In this document: positions 44,901-52,143 of the stretch, in pieces | Numbering within the stretch: position 1 is the stretch's first letter | Layout: each line of letters starts with the position of its first letter | Assembly (NCBI RefSeq): GCF_013364235.1 | Contig: NZ_CP054919.1 | Coordinates: 6,499,314-6,563,313 of the forward strand | From: Kitasatospora sp. NA04385 | GTDB lineage: Bacteria; Actinomycetota; Actinomycetes; Streptomycetales; Streptomycetaceae | DNA: 64,000 bases | Reading direction: 5' to 3' | Position numbers and translations under genes: made by a program | Notes under the pieces: generated by a model | What the model saw: the letters and a program-made list of their open reading frames with translations, nothing else | What the model was told of the DNA's origin: nothing | The model's database searches: none

Positions 44901-45753
44901 CGAGATCGGCGAGCGGGCCTTCCTCGGCAACTCCGGGATGACCGCGCCCGGCCGGGCCGTCCCCGACCGGGGCCTGGTCGGCGTGCTCTCCGCGACGCCC
45001 AAGAAGGCCAAGCGCGGCAGCTCCTACCTGGGCATGCCGCCGGTCAGGCTGCCCCGGGCCGCCGACACCGCCGACCTCGCCCTCACCTACGAGCCGCCCG
45101 CCCGGCTGCGCTGGGCCCGCGGCCTGACCGAACTGGCCCGGATCGTCCCGGTGCTCGCCTCCGCCGCGCTGGCCGTGCTCACCGCCGCCGCGCTGTGCGC
45201 CCTCGGGCAGCCGCTGCTGTCCGGCCTGGTGCTGCTCGGCGCGGGCCTGGCCGCCTGCCTGGTCTCCGCCGCCGCCAAGTGGCTGCTGGTCGGCCGGTTC
45301 CGGGCCGTCGAGCACCCGCTGTGGTCCGGCTTCGTGTGGCGCAACGAGCTGGCCGACACCTTCACCGAGGTGCTCGCCGTGCCCTGGCTGGTCGGCCGCA
45401 CCGCCGGGACGCCGCTGATGAACCTGTGGCTGCGCGCGCTCGGCGCGAAGATCGGCCACGGCGTGTGGTGCGAGAGCTACTGGCTGCCCGAGGCCGACCT
45501 GGTCACCCTCGGCGACGGCGTCAGCGTCAACCGCGGCTGCGTGCTACAGACCCACCTCTTCCACGACCGGATCATGCGGCTGGATACTGTGGAGCTCCGC
45601 GCGGGCGCCACCCTCGGCCCGGGCGGGATCGTGCTGCCCGGCAGCACCGTCGGCGAGCGCTCCACCCTCGGCCCGGCCTCCCTGGTGATGCGCGCCGAGA
45701 CGGTGCCCGCCGACACCCGCTGGCTCGGCAACCCGATCGAGGCCTGGCAGTAG
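41938..45753 (+). CDS. Pls/PosA-type single-module NRPS, predicted cationic homopoly(amino acid) synthetase
   Basis: 1271 residues. An adenylation domain (about 20-500) has core A3 (151-161), AFDASCEEMW (A4), YGPTE (290-294) and Lys477. A carrier domain follows with Ser532 in GGGS. The rest has six membrane segments (about 585-680, 815-890, 1065-1125) separating three soluble segments with hexapeptide-like repeats, and there is no condensation or thioesterase domain. This is the layout of epsilon-poly-L-lysine synthetase (about 1320 residues), in which the soluble segments join monomers iteratively. Aligning by hand to the phenylalanine-activating GrsA domain gives specificity residues D201, A202, E205, S244, I265, G267, T289, V297, V298, K477, close to a lysine code (D-A-E-S-I-G-S-V-C-K, recalled). 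Lysine or a related basic monomer is likely. ATG 41938 follows GAGGA. Confidence 0.93.
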   Translation: MITAPDTALFRAQDAPAPRTLVDVLAATAAAHPQEPALDDGRETLGYAALLTEVERVRRHLARAGVGLGDRVGVRVPSGGNQLYVAILAVLAAGAAYVPVDFEDPDERAELVFGEADVNAVIGAEYALDRVKPSGHDARPPEPGHDAWIIFTSGSTGKPKGVAVTHRSAAAFVDAEAAMFLRDEPIGPGDRVMAGLSVAFDASCEEMWLAWRHGACLVPVPRAQVRSGADLGPWLAEQEITVISTVPTLAALWPAEALNEVRLLIFGGEACPPELAERLVTEGREVWNTYGPTEATVVACGALMNGRAPIRIGLPLDGWELAVVDEAGEPVPMGGSGQLVIGGVGLARYLDPAKDAEKYAPLTSLGWERAYRSGDLVRAEPEGLVFLGRADEQIKLGGRRIELGEVDAALQALPAVSGAAAAVRTARSGNQLLVGYLVVQDGFDRDAAVARLRAELPAALVPLLATVAHLPTRTSGKVDRDALPWPLPDLETSGPAEQLYGTEAWLAEQWAQILGTPVRGADDDFFAIGGGSLAAAQLTTLLRARYPAASVLDVYQQPTLRKLARLLEKSAQSGGAARTVAPVPRRAQALQLLLTLPLATLTGLRWTLALGVLGTVLNLLGDYPWAPVAPWWLLAAGALLLYSAPGRLALAAGGARLLLRGVGPGSYPRGGSVHLRLWTAERLAEATGAVGLSGSWLIRYARALGCRVAPDVDLHALPPVTGLLRLGKGCAVENEVDLSGHWLDGDRLEIGALRIGAGAVVGTRSTLLPGAKVGKRAEVAPGSGVTGAVPTGQRWAGAPAVKTGKAERGWPKQRPPRTPRWAAVYGATGFALALLPLLAALPGLLIAGWFVHPGDGLGQAVRGALIALVPATLSYGLAYAALVLVGVRLLSLGLRTGYHPLHGRVGWQAWTVSQLMDLARETLFPLYAGLITPVWLRLLGMRVGKGAEVSTVLALPSLTKVGDGAFLADDTLIAPYELGGGWVRIGRAEIGERAFLGNSGMTAPGRAVPDRGLVGVLSATPKKAKRGSSYLGMPPVRLPRAADTADLALTYEPPARLRWARGLTELARIVPVLASAALAVLTAAALCALGQPLLSGLVLLGAGLAACLVSAAAKWLLVGRFRAVEHPLWSGFVWRNELADTFTEVLAVPWLVGRTAGTPLMNLWLRALGAKIGHGVWCESYWLPEADLVTLGDGVSVNRGCVLQTHLFHDRIMRLDTVELRAGATLGPGGIVLPGSTVGERSTLGPASLVMRAETVPADTRWLGNPIEAWQ

Positions 45754-45824
45754 GCGCGCCTCCGGCGCCCCCCGCCGGGCCCGCCCAGCACCGTGACCGC
45801 CCCGCGCCAGGAGGAACCCCCGCG

Positions 45825-47240
45825 TTGAGCTCCCAGCAGGTTTCCGCCGCCGACCCGTACTTCCCCCGGCACGGGGACCGGCGCTACCGGGCCCACCGGT
45901 ACGAGATCGCGCTCGACTACCGGCCCGGGCCCAACCGGCTGGCGGCCTCCGCCCGGATCGCCGCCATCGCCGGGCCCGAGCCGCTGCGCGAGTTCGCCCT
46001 CGACCTGGCGGCCTTCCGGATCGGCAAGGTGCTGGTCGACGGCCGGGCCGCGCACTGGACGCACCGGGACGGCAAGCTGCGGATCAAGCCCGCCAAGGCC
46101 CCCGCCGCCGGGGCGGTGTTCACCTGCGAGGTGCACTGGTCCGGCAACCCGCGCCCGGTGCGCAGCCCCTGGGGCGGCCTCGGCTTCGAGGAGATCACCG
46201 ACGGCGCGCTGGTCGCCTCCCAGCCCACCGGTGCCCCGTCCTGGTTCCCCTGCAACGACAGCCCCGCCGACAAGGCCGCCTACCAGCTGAGCGTCACCAC
46301 CGCGTCCCCGTACGCGGTGGTCACCGGCGGCCGCCTGCTCAGCCGCACCACCCGCTCCTCCGCCACCACCTGGGTGTACGAGCAGCCCGCGCCCACCGCC
46401 AGCTACCTGGTCGGGCTGGCGATCGCCCCGCTGCGGCAGGTCCCGCTGGCCGAGCGCGCCCCCGGCACCGTCCCGCAGAGCGGCTGGGTGCCGCAGCCGC
46501 TGGTGGCCCGGTTCGAGCACGACTTCGCCCGGCAGCCGCAGATGATGCGCCTGTTCGAGGAGCTGTTCGGCCCGTACCCGTTCGACGGCTACACCGTCGC
46601 CGTGGTCGACGAGGACCTGGACGTGCCGGTCGAAGCGCAGGGCATGGCCACCTTCGGCCGCAACCACGTCGACGGGCGGCGCGGCTGGGAGCGCCTGGTC
46701 GCCCACGAGCTGGCCCACCAGTGGTTCGGCAACAGCGTCACCGTCGCCGACTGGCGGCACATCTGGCTCAACGAGGGCCTGGCCAAGTACGCCGAATGGC
46801 TGTGGTCCGAGCGCACCGGCGGCCCCACCGCCCAGCACCGGGCCGCCGAAGCGCACCGGCAGCTGCGCGCCCTCCCGCAGGACCTGGCGATCGGCGACCC
46901 CGGCAAGCGGCACATGTTCGACGACCGGGTCTACGAGCGCGGCGGCCTGACCGTGCACGCGCTGCGCTGCGCCCTCGGCGACACCGGGTTCTTCCGGCTG
47001 CTGCGCGACTGGGCCACCGCCTACCGGCATGCCGTGGTCACCACCGCCGACTTCGCCGCACACGCCGCCCGCTACACCGACCGCCCGCTCGGCCCGCTGC
47101 TCGACGCCTGGCTGCACCGGGGCGCACTGCCCGACCTGCCCGTCCCGGAGCCGGAGCCGTCCCCGGCCCCCCGGCCTGGTGTACTGGGAGGCACGGGCCG
47201 TGAGGCCGTCCGTCGCTTCCTGAAGGATCGAGGAACATGA
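45825..47240 (+). CDS. M1-family metallopeptidase downstream of the Pls-type synthetase
   Basis: 471 residues. TTG 45825 is the start because AGGAGG lies ten bases upstream. Domain order is that of a shortened M1 aminopeptidase: beta domain (about 15-200), catalytic domain with VAHELAHQWFGN and the third ligand Glu in LNEGLAKY. No C-terminal ERAP-like domain is present. In epsilon-polylysine producers an M1-type enzyme that degrades the polymer sits beside pls; the same pairing here suggests a trimming or self-protection role. The last 25 residues are Pro/Arg-rich and the end may be altered by a C-run. The gene overlaps lpd by four bases (ATGA). Confidence 0.9.
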   Translation: MSSQQVSAADPYFPRHGDRRYRAHRYEIALDYRPGPNRLAASARIAAIAGPEPLREFALDLAAFRIGKVLVDGRAAHWTHRDGKLRIKPAKAPAAGAVFTCEVHWSGNPRPVRSPWGGLGFEEITDGALVASQPTGAPSWFPCNDSPADKAAYQLSVTTASPYAVVTGGRLLSRTTRSSATTWVYEQPAPTASYLVGLAIAPLRQVPLAERAPGTVPQSGWVPQPLVARFEHDFARQPQMMRLFEELFGPYPFDGYTVAVVDEDLDVPVEAQGMATFGRNHVDGRRGWERLVAHELAHQWFGNSVTVADWRHIWLNEGLAKYAEWLWSERTGGPTAQHRAAEAHRQLRALPQDLAIGDPGKRHMFDDRVYERGGLTVHALRCALGDTGFFRLLRDWATAYRHAVVTTADFAAHAARYTDRPLGPLLDAWLHRGALPDLPVPEPEPSPAPRPGVLGGTGREAVRRFLKDRGT

Positions 47241-48643
47241 GCACGCACTACGACGTGGTCGTCCTGGGCGCCGGCCCCGGCGGCTACACCGCCGCCGTCC
47301 GCTCCGCCCAGCTCGGCCTGCGCACCGCGGTGATCGAGGGCAAGTACTGGGGCGGCGTCTGTCTCAACGTCGGCTGCATCCCCTCGAAGGCCCTGCTGCG
47401 CAACGCCGAGCTCGCGCACACCGTGCTGAACGAGGCCGGGCTGTACGGCATCGAGGTCGACGGCAAGGTCTCCTTCGACTACGGCAAGGCGTTCAGCCGC
47501 TCCCGGCAGGTCGCCGACGGCCGGGTCAAGGGCGTCCACTACCTGATGAAGAAGAACGGCATCACCGAGTACGACGGCCGGGGCACCTTCGTCGACGACC
47601 ACACCCTCCAGGTCGCCCTCAACGGCGGCGGCTTCGAGGTCGTCACCTTCGACCACTGCATCGTCGCGACCGGCGCCACCACCCGGCTGCTGCCCGGCAC
47701 CTCGCTCAGCGAACGGGTCGTCACCTACGAGGAGCAGATCCTCACCGAGCGGCTGCCGGAGTCGATCGTCATCGCCGGCGCCGGCGCGATCGGCGTCGAG
47801 TTCGCGTACGTGCTGCACAACTACGGCGTGCAGGTCACCATCGTCGAGTTCCTGGACCGGATGGTGCCGCTGGAGGACGCCGAGGTGTCCGCCGAACTCG
47901 CCAAGCATTACCGCAAGTTGGGCATCAAGGTGCTCACCTCGACCCGGGTCGACGCGATCGACGACTCCGACCCGGCGGGGCCGGTGAAGGTCACCGTCAC
48001 CCGGGACGGCAAGCAGGAGGTGCTGGAGGCCGACAAGGTGCTCCAGGCGATCGGCTTCGTGCCGCGGGTGCAGGGCTACGGCCTGGAGGTCACCGGCGTG
48101 CAGCTCACCGAGCGCGGCGCCATCGCCGTCGACGGGCGCGGCCGCACCAGCGTCGAGCACATCTTCGCGATCGGCGACGTCACCGCGAAGCTGATGCTCG
48201 CGCACGCCGCCGAGGCGATGGCCGTGATCGCCGCCGAGACCATCGCCGGGGCCGAGACCATGGAGATCGACTTCGTGATGGTCCCGCGCGCCACCTACTG
48301 CCAGCCGCAGGTCGCCAGCTTCGGTTACACCGAGGCGCAGGCCCGGGAGCAGGGGTACGCGGTCAAGGTCGCCAAGTTCCCGTTCACCGCGAACGGCAAG
48401 GCGCACGGCCTCGGCCACCCGGTCGGCTTCGTCAAGGTGATCTGCGACGAGACCCACGGCGAACTGCTCGGCGCCCACCTGATCGGCCCCGAGGTCACCG
48501 AGCTGCTGCCGGAACTGACGCTGGCCCAGCAGTGGGACCTGACGGTGCACGAGGTCGGCCGCAACGTGCACGCCCACCCGACGCTGGGCGAGGCCGTCAA
48601 GGAGGCGATCCACGGCCTGGCCGGGCACATGATCAACATGTAG
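47237..48643 (+). CDS. lpd: dihydrolipoyl dehydrogenase
   Basis: 468 residues, the normal length. FAD-binding GAGPGGYTAA (about 11-20), redox-active CLNVGCIPSK (about 43-52), NAD-binding GAGAIGVEFAYV (about 180-191) and the C-terminal HAHPTLGE with the catalytic His-Glu pair are all present. It reoxidises dihydrolipoamide of 2-oxoacid dehydrogenase complexes or other lipoyl proteins. Such complex genes are not in the window, and its four-base overlap with the M1 peptidase gene means it is probably co-translated with it, an unusual partner. Confidence 0.95.
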   Translation: MSTHYDVVVLGAGPGGYTAAVRSAQLGLRTAVIEGKYWGGVCLNVGCIPSKALLRNAELAHTVLNEAGLYGIEVDGKVSFDYGKAFSRSRQVADGRVKGVHYLMKKNGITEYDGRGTFVDDHTLQVALNGGGFEVVTFDHCIVATGATTRLLPGTSLSERVVTYEEQILTERLPESIVIAGAGAIGVEFAYVLHNYGVQVTIVEFLDRMVPLEDAEVSAELAKHYRKLGIKVLTSTRVDAIDDSDPAGPVKVTVTRDGKQEVLEADKVLQAIGFVPRVQGYGLEVTGVQLTERGAIAVDGRGRTSVEHIFAIGDVTAKLMLAHAAEAMAVIAAETIAGAETMEIDFVMVPRATYCQPQVASFGYTEAQAREQGYAVKVAKFPFTANGKAHGLGHPVGFVKVICDETHGELLGAHLIGPEVTELLPELTLAQQWDLTVHEVGRNVHAHPTLGEAVKEAIHGLAGHMINM

Positions 48644-48747
48644 CTCCGCCGTCCGGGTGAGCGACCGCCGCCCCGGTGCCCGCCACCGGTACGGCGGCGC
48701 GCCGGGGCGGTACCTCTTCGGTCCCCCGAGGAAGCCAGGAGCCGCCG

Positions 48748-50190
48748 ATGGACGCCGCCGCGCTGGACGCACCCGTGATGGACGCACCCGCGATGGACAC
48801 ACCCGCGATGGACACACCTGCAACGGACGCCGCCGTGATGGACGCCCCCGCCCCCTACCTGACGGTCGACGAGCGCACCGAGGCCGGCCGCGCCGCCCGG
48901 GCCCGCGCCCCGCGCTCCACCGCCGGGCACTGGCGGCCCGCCGCCGACCGCGCCGACCCGCTCGCGGTGCTGCGCGCCCAGGCGGAGAGCCGGCTGCCCG
49001 ACCTGGTGCCGATCCGCAACGGCCGGATGGCCGCCTCCCCGTTCGCCTTCCTGCGCGGCGCGGCCGCCGTGATGGCCGGCGACCTGGCCACCGCCCCCGA
49101 CAGCGGGCTGACCGTCCAGCTCTGCGGCGACGCCCACCTGGTCAACTTCGGGCTGTTCGCCTCGCCCGAGCGCGCCCTGCTGTTCGACCTGAACGACTTC
49201 GACGAGACGCTGCCCGGCCCGTTCGAGTGGGACGTGCAGCGCCTGGCCGCCAGCCTCGCCGTCGCCGCCCGGGAGAACGGTGAGAGCCCCGAGGAGGCCC
49301 ACCGGGTCGTGCTGGGGGCCGTCCGGGCCTACCGCGAGCACGTCCGGGAGCTCGCCGCGCTCGGCGAACTCCCGGTCTGGTACCGGCGGATCGACGCCGA
49401 CGAGCTGTCCGCCCGGCTCAAGGGCAAGCCCCGCCGCCGCATCGAGGCCGGCCTCGCCGCCGCCCGCCGCCGCGACAGCCTCCAGGCCGCGGGCAAGCTC
49501 ACCGGGACCACCGCGAACGGGCGCCGCCGCTTCAAGGACCAGCCCCCGCTGATCGAGCACGTCGGCTTCGACGCCGACGAGGTGCGCGGCATGCTCGCCG
49601 ACTACCGGGCCACCCTCCCCGAGGAGCGCGGCCGGCTGCTCGACCGCTACCGGTACGTCGACGCCGCCCGCAAGGTGGTCGGCGTCGGCAGCGTCGGCAC
49701 CCGCTGCTTCGTCGTCCTGCTCCAGGGCCGGGACGCCGACGACCTGCTCGTGCTCCAGGTCAAGGAGGCCCAGGCGTCCGTCCTGGAGCCCTACGCCGGG
49801 CCCGGCCGGTACACCCACCACGGGCAGCGGGTGGTCGCCGGGCAGCGGCTCACCCAGGCCGCGAGCGACATCTTCCTCGGCTGGATGACCGGCCCCGACG
49901 GGCGGCACTTCTACTGGCGCCAGCTGCGCGACATGAAGGGCTCCGCCGAGGTCGGCCGGATGACCACCGGCGGCCTGCGCGCCTACGCCACCCTGTGCGG
50001 CACCGCGCTGGCCCGGGCCCACGCCCGCTCCGGCGACCGGATCGCGATCGCCGCCTACCTCGGCCGCGGCGACGCCTTCGACCGGGCGGTGACCGCCTTC
50101 GCCCACCACTACGCCGAGCTGAACGCGGCCGACCACGCCCGGCTCGCCGCCGCCGTCGCCTCCGGCGAGGTCCAGGCCGAGGACGCCTGA
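48748..50190 (+). CDS. DUF2252 family protein
   Basis: 480 residues. The first 38 carry pentapeptide-like MD-A/T-PA repeats (15-bp units in the DNA). The DUF2252 core shows kinase-like features: RNGRMAASPFAFLRGAA, LCGDAHLVNFG, FDLNDFDETLPGPFEWDVQRLA (cited as residues 141-162), and a late RQLRDMKGS. Members are thought to be aminoglycoside-phosphotransferase-like folds, function unknown. ATG 48748 has CCAGGAG upstream. Only 104 bp separate it from lpd, with no strong terminator seen. Confidence 0.9.
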   Translation: MDAAALDAPVMDAPAMDTPAMDTPATDAAVMDAPAPYLTVDERTEAGRAARARAPRSTAGHWRPAADRADPLAVLRAQAESRLPDLVPIRNGRMAASPFAFLRGAAAVMAGDLATAPDSGLTVQLCGDAHLVNFGLFASPERALLFDLNDFDETLPGPFEWDVQRLAASLAVAARENGESPEEAHRVVLGAVRAYREHVRELAALGELPVWYRRIDADELSARLKGKPRRRIEAGLAAARRRDSLQAAGKLTGTTANGRRRFKDQPPLIEHVGFDADEVRGMLADYRATLPEERGRLLDRYRYVDAARKVVGVGSVGTRCFVVLLQGRDADDLLVLQVKEAQASVLEPYAGPGRYTHHGQRVVAGQRLTQAASDIFLGWMTGPDGRHFYWRQLRDMKGSAEVGRMTTGGLRAYATLCGTALARAHARSGDRIAIAAYLGRGDAFDRAVTAFAHHYAELNAADHARLAAAVASGEVQAEDA

Positions 50191-50287
50191 CCCGCCGCCC
50201 CGCTCGGGCACCGCCCCGTTTGCGCACCGTCCCGGCGCAGGAGGTGATGGGGGGAGGAGAACGTCCGCACCACTGCCGGAGGCAATC

Positions 50288-50488
50288 GTGACCCACCACA
50301 AGTCGAACAAGGCGGTCGAGGGCGACCCCGACACCGGCCACGGCGGCGGCCTGCCGCGGCGGCCCGACGAGGTCGAACTGGAGGAGCGCACCGAGGAGGA
50401 CCGCGCGGAGGTCGGCCTGGACCCCGACCCCGGCGGGGACGGCGACGGCGACGGAGACGGCGAGGGGGACGGCGACGGGGCGGTCTAG
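50288..50488 (+). CDS. small acidic protein (66 aa)
   Basis: GTG 50288 is preceded by GGAGG at a good distance. The N-terminal half is mixed-charge; the last 20 residues are a (Gly-Asp) repeat. No signal or membrane segment. Family not recognised. Its RBS, same-strand position between DUF2252 and the PRC-barrel gene, and stress-type surroundings support it, but the repeat-rich C-terminus weakens the call. Confidence 0.5.
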   Translation: MTHHKSNKAVEGDPDTGHGGGLPRRPDEVELEERTEEDRAEVGLDPDPGGDGDGDGDGEGDGDGAV

Positions 50489-50518
50489 CTCGCACTTTCC
50501 GTGCGCACGTCAACCAGC

Positions 50519-50550
50519 ACCCCCGGTTTGGCATATGCCGATCCGGGGGT
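50519..50550. promoter_or_regulatory. nested dyad with a SigB-like promoter pattern
   Basis: CCCCCGG and CCGGGGG flank the 10-bp palindrome GGCATATGCC (50530-50539). Within the same stretch GTTT (50526-50529) and GGGGGT (50545-50550) are 15 bp apart, matching the general-stress sigma pattern GTTT-N13-16-GGGTAT only roughly. It is about 80 bp upstream of the PRC-barrel gene; the dyad may instead terminate the preceding small gene. Confidence 0.4.
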
Positions 50551-50626
50551 GAGCCGTGCGGGAGTGTTTCGTTTTCCGCCGGACGGCCACGCGCCCAGTG
50601 CTGGAATGTGAAGGAGGCGTGTGCAA

Positions 50627-51814
50627 ATGATCACCGAGCAACAGATTCGTTCCATGCTGCACCAGCCCGTCCACGACGCCCAGGGCAACAAGATAGGCAA
50701 GGCTGACCACCTCTACCTCGACGACTCCACCGGCAAGCCCGAGTGGGTCAGCGTGAAGACCGGCTGGTTCGGGTCCAGCGAGTCCTTCGTTCCGATCCGG
50801 GACGCGGACGTGGTCGACGGCCACCTCCAGGTCCCCTACGCCAAGGAGAAGGTCAAGGACGCGCCCAACGTGGACGTGGACAGCGGCGGCCACCTCTCCG
50901 AGCAGGAGGAGCGCCGGCTGTACAGCCACTACGGCATCGCCTGGGACGACGCCTGGAAGGCGGCCAACGAGCCGGGCGAGGGCGGCTGGGCCCGCACGGA
51001 CGGCACCGCCACCGGCGCGGCCGGAACCGCAGGCGCGGCCGGAGCGGCCGGTGCGGCCGGTGCGGCGGCGTCCAAGCCCACGACGGCCCGTTCCACCGGC
51101 ACCGGCACCGGCCCGTCCAACACCCGCCTGACCGGCACCCCCGCCGCCCCGGGCACCACCGGGACGTCCGGCACCACCGGCGCGTCCGGCACTGCCGGGA
51201 TGTCCGGCACCACCGCGGCCGGTACCGCGGCGGCCGGTACGGCGGGCGCGGCGAGCACCCGCTCCGGGCCCCCCACCACGGCGTCCGCCACGTCCGCCAC
51301 GTCGGCGGCGTCCGAGGCGTCCACGGCCCCGCGCCACGCCGCCCGGGGCGCCGACACCGGCCGACCGGAGCACGGCGACGAGGCGATGACCCGCTCGGAG
51401 GAGCGGATGCAGGTGGGCATCGAGCGCTACGAGACCGGGCACGCCCGGCTGCGCAAGTACGTCGTCACCGAGGAGGAGCAGCAGACCGTGCCGGTGCGGC
51501 ACGAGGAGGTCCGGGTCGTGCGCGAGCCGATCACCGAGGCCAACCGGGGCGAGGCGCTGTCCGGCGACCCCATCTCGGAGGCCGAGTACGACGTCACCCT
51601 GCACGGCGAGCGCCCGGTGGTGCGTACCGAGGCCGTGCCGGTGGAACGGGTGCGCCTGGTGACCGAGGAGCACGTCGAGCAGCGGACCGTCACCGGCGAG
51701 GTGCGCAAGGAGCGCATCGAGGCCGAACTGCCGGACGACCAGGGCAAGATGCCGCGGGCCACCGGCAAGGACACCACCGGCAAGGACACCCCCGGCCAGG
51801 GGCGCCACCGGTGA
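50627..51814 (+). CDS. PRC-barrel and DUF2382 stress protein
   Basis: 395 residues. A PRC-barrel domain (about 1-95, with GKADHLYLDDSTGKPEWVSVKTG as its strand core, in parts) is joined by a 130-residue Gly/Ala/Ser/Thr-rich linker full of short repeats to a DUF2382/YsnF-type domain (about 250-370, with RSEERMQVG, LRKYVVTEEEQ, and PVRHEEVRV). Such proteins are linked to general stress in actinomycetes. ATG 50627 has AAGGAGG nine bases upstream. A small hydrophobic protein gene follows after 77 bp. Confidence 0.93.
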   Translation: MITEQQIRSMLHQPVHDAQGNKIGKADHLYLDDSTGKPEWVSVKTGWFGSSESFVPIRDADVVDGHLQVPYAKEKVKDAPNVDVDSGGHLSEQEERRLYSHYGIAWDDAWKAANEPGEGGWARTDGTATGAAGTAGAAGAAGAAGAAASKPTTARSTGTGTGPSNTRLTGTPAAPGTTGTSGTTGASGTAGMSGTTAAGTAAAGTAGAASTRSGPPTTASATSATSAASEASTAPRHAARGADTGRPEHGDEAMTRSEERMQVGIERYETGHARLRKYVVTEEEQQTVPVRHEEVRVVREPITEANRGEALSGDPISEAEYDVTLHGERPVVRTEAVPVERVRLVTEEHVEQRTVTGEVRKERIEAELPDDQGKMPRATGKDTTGKDTPGQGRHR

Positions 51815-51891
51815 CCCCGTCCGGCGGGGCCCGGCCGTAGCGCCGGGCCCCGCCGGCGGCGGACGGAACGGACCGAGGGAGGACGAACGAC

Positions 51892-52059
51892 ATGGCGTGG
51901 CTGCTGGTCATCCTGCTGGTCGCCGTGGTGTGCGGCTTCGTCGGCGTGCTGGTGAAGGGCCTGCTGTGGCTGCTGGTCATCGGCGCGGTGCTGTTCGTCG
52001 GCGCCCTGCTGGTGACCGGCGCCCGGATGGGCCGCCGCAGGCACTCCGCCCCACGCTGA
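51892..52059 (+). CDS. small hydrophobic protein (55 aa)
   Basis: Two membrane segments (about residues 2-20 and 24-43) with a short turn and an Arg-rich C-terminus. ATG 51892 follows GGGAGGACGAACGAC. Small proteins of this look are common in streptomycetes beside stress genes and have no known function. It ends 27 bases before the 52086 hairpin. Confidence 0.8.
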   Translation: MAWLLVILLVAVVCGFVGVLVKGLLWLLVIGAVLFVGALLVTGARMGRRRHSAPR

Positions 52060-52085
52060 CCGGGACCCGTCCGGCCCGGTACGGC

Positions 52086-52122
52086 GCGTCCTGCCCGCGG
52101 CGCGGTCGCGCGGGCAGGACGC
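52086..52122. terminator. 14-bp perfect stem hairpin between convergent genes
   Basis: GCGTCCTGCCCGCG (52086-52099) pairs exactly with 52109-52122 across a nine-base loop. It follows the small hydrophobic protein gene and precedes the end of the minus-strand surface-protein gene, so it can serve both. Confidence 0.85.
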
Positions 52123-52143
52123 GGTGGGCGAAGGGATGCGGGG

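Noticed and set aside
41704..45459. Minus-strand open frame of 1251 codons opposite the Pls-type synthetase
   Set aside because: Antisense shadow; composition is Gly/Gln/Asp/Arg low complexity and the plus strand carries clear NRPS motifs.
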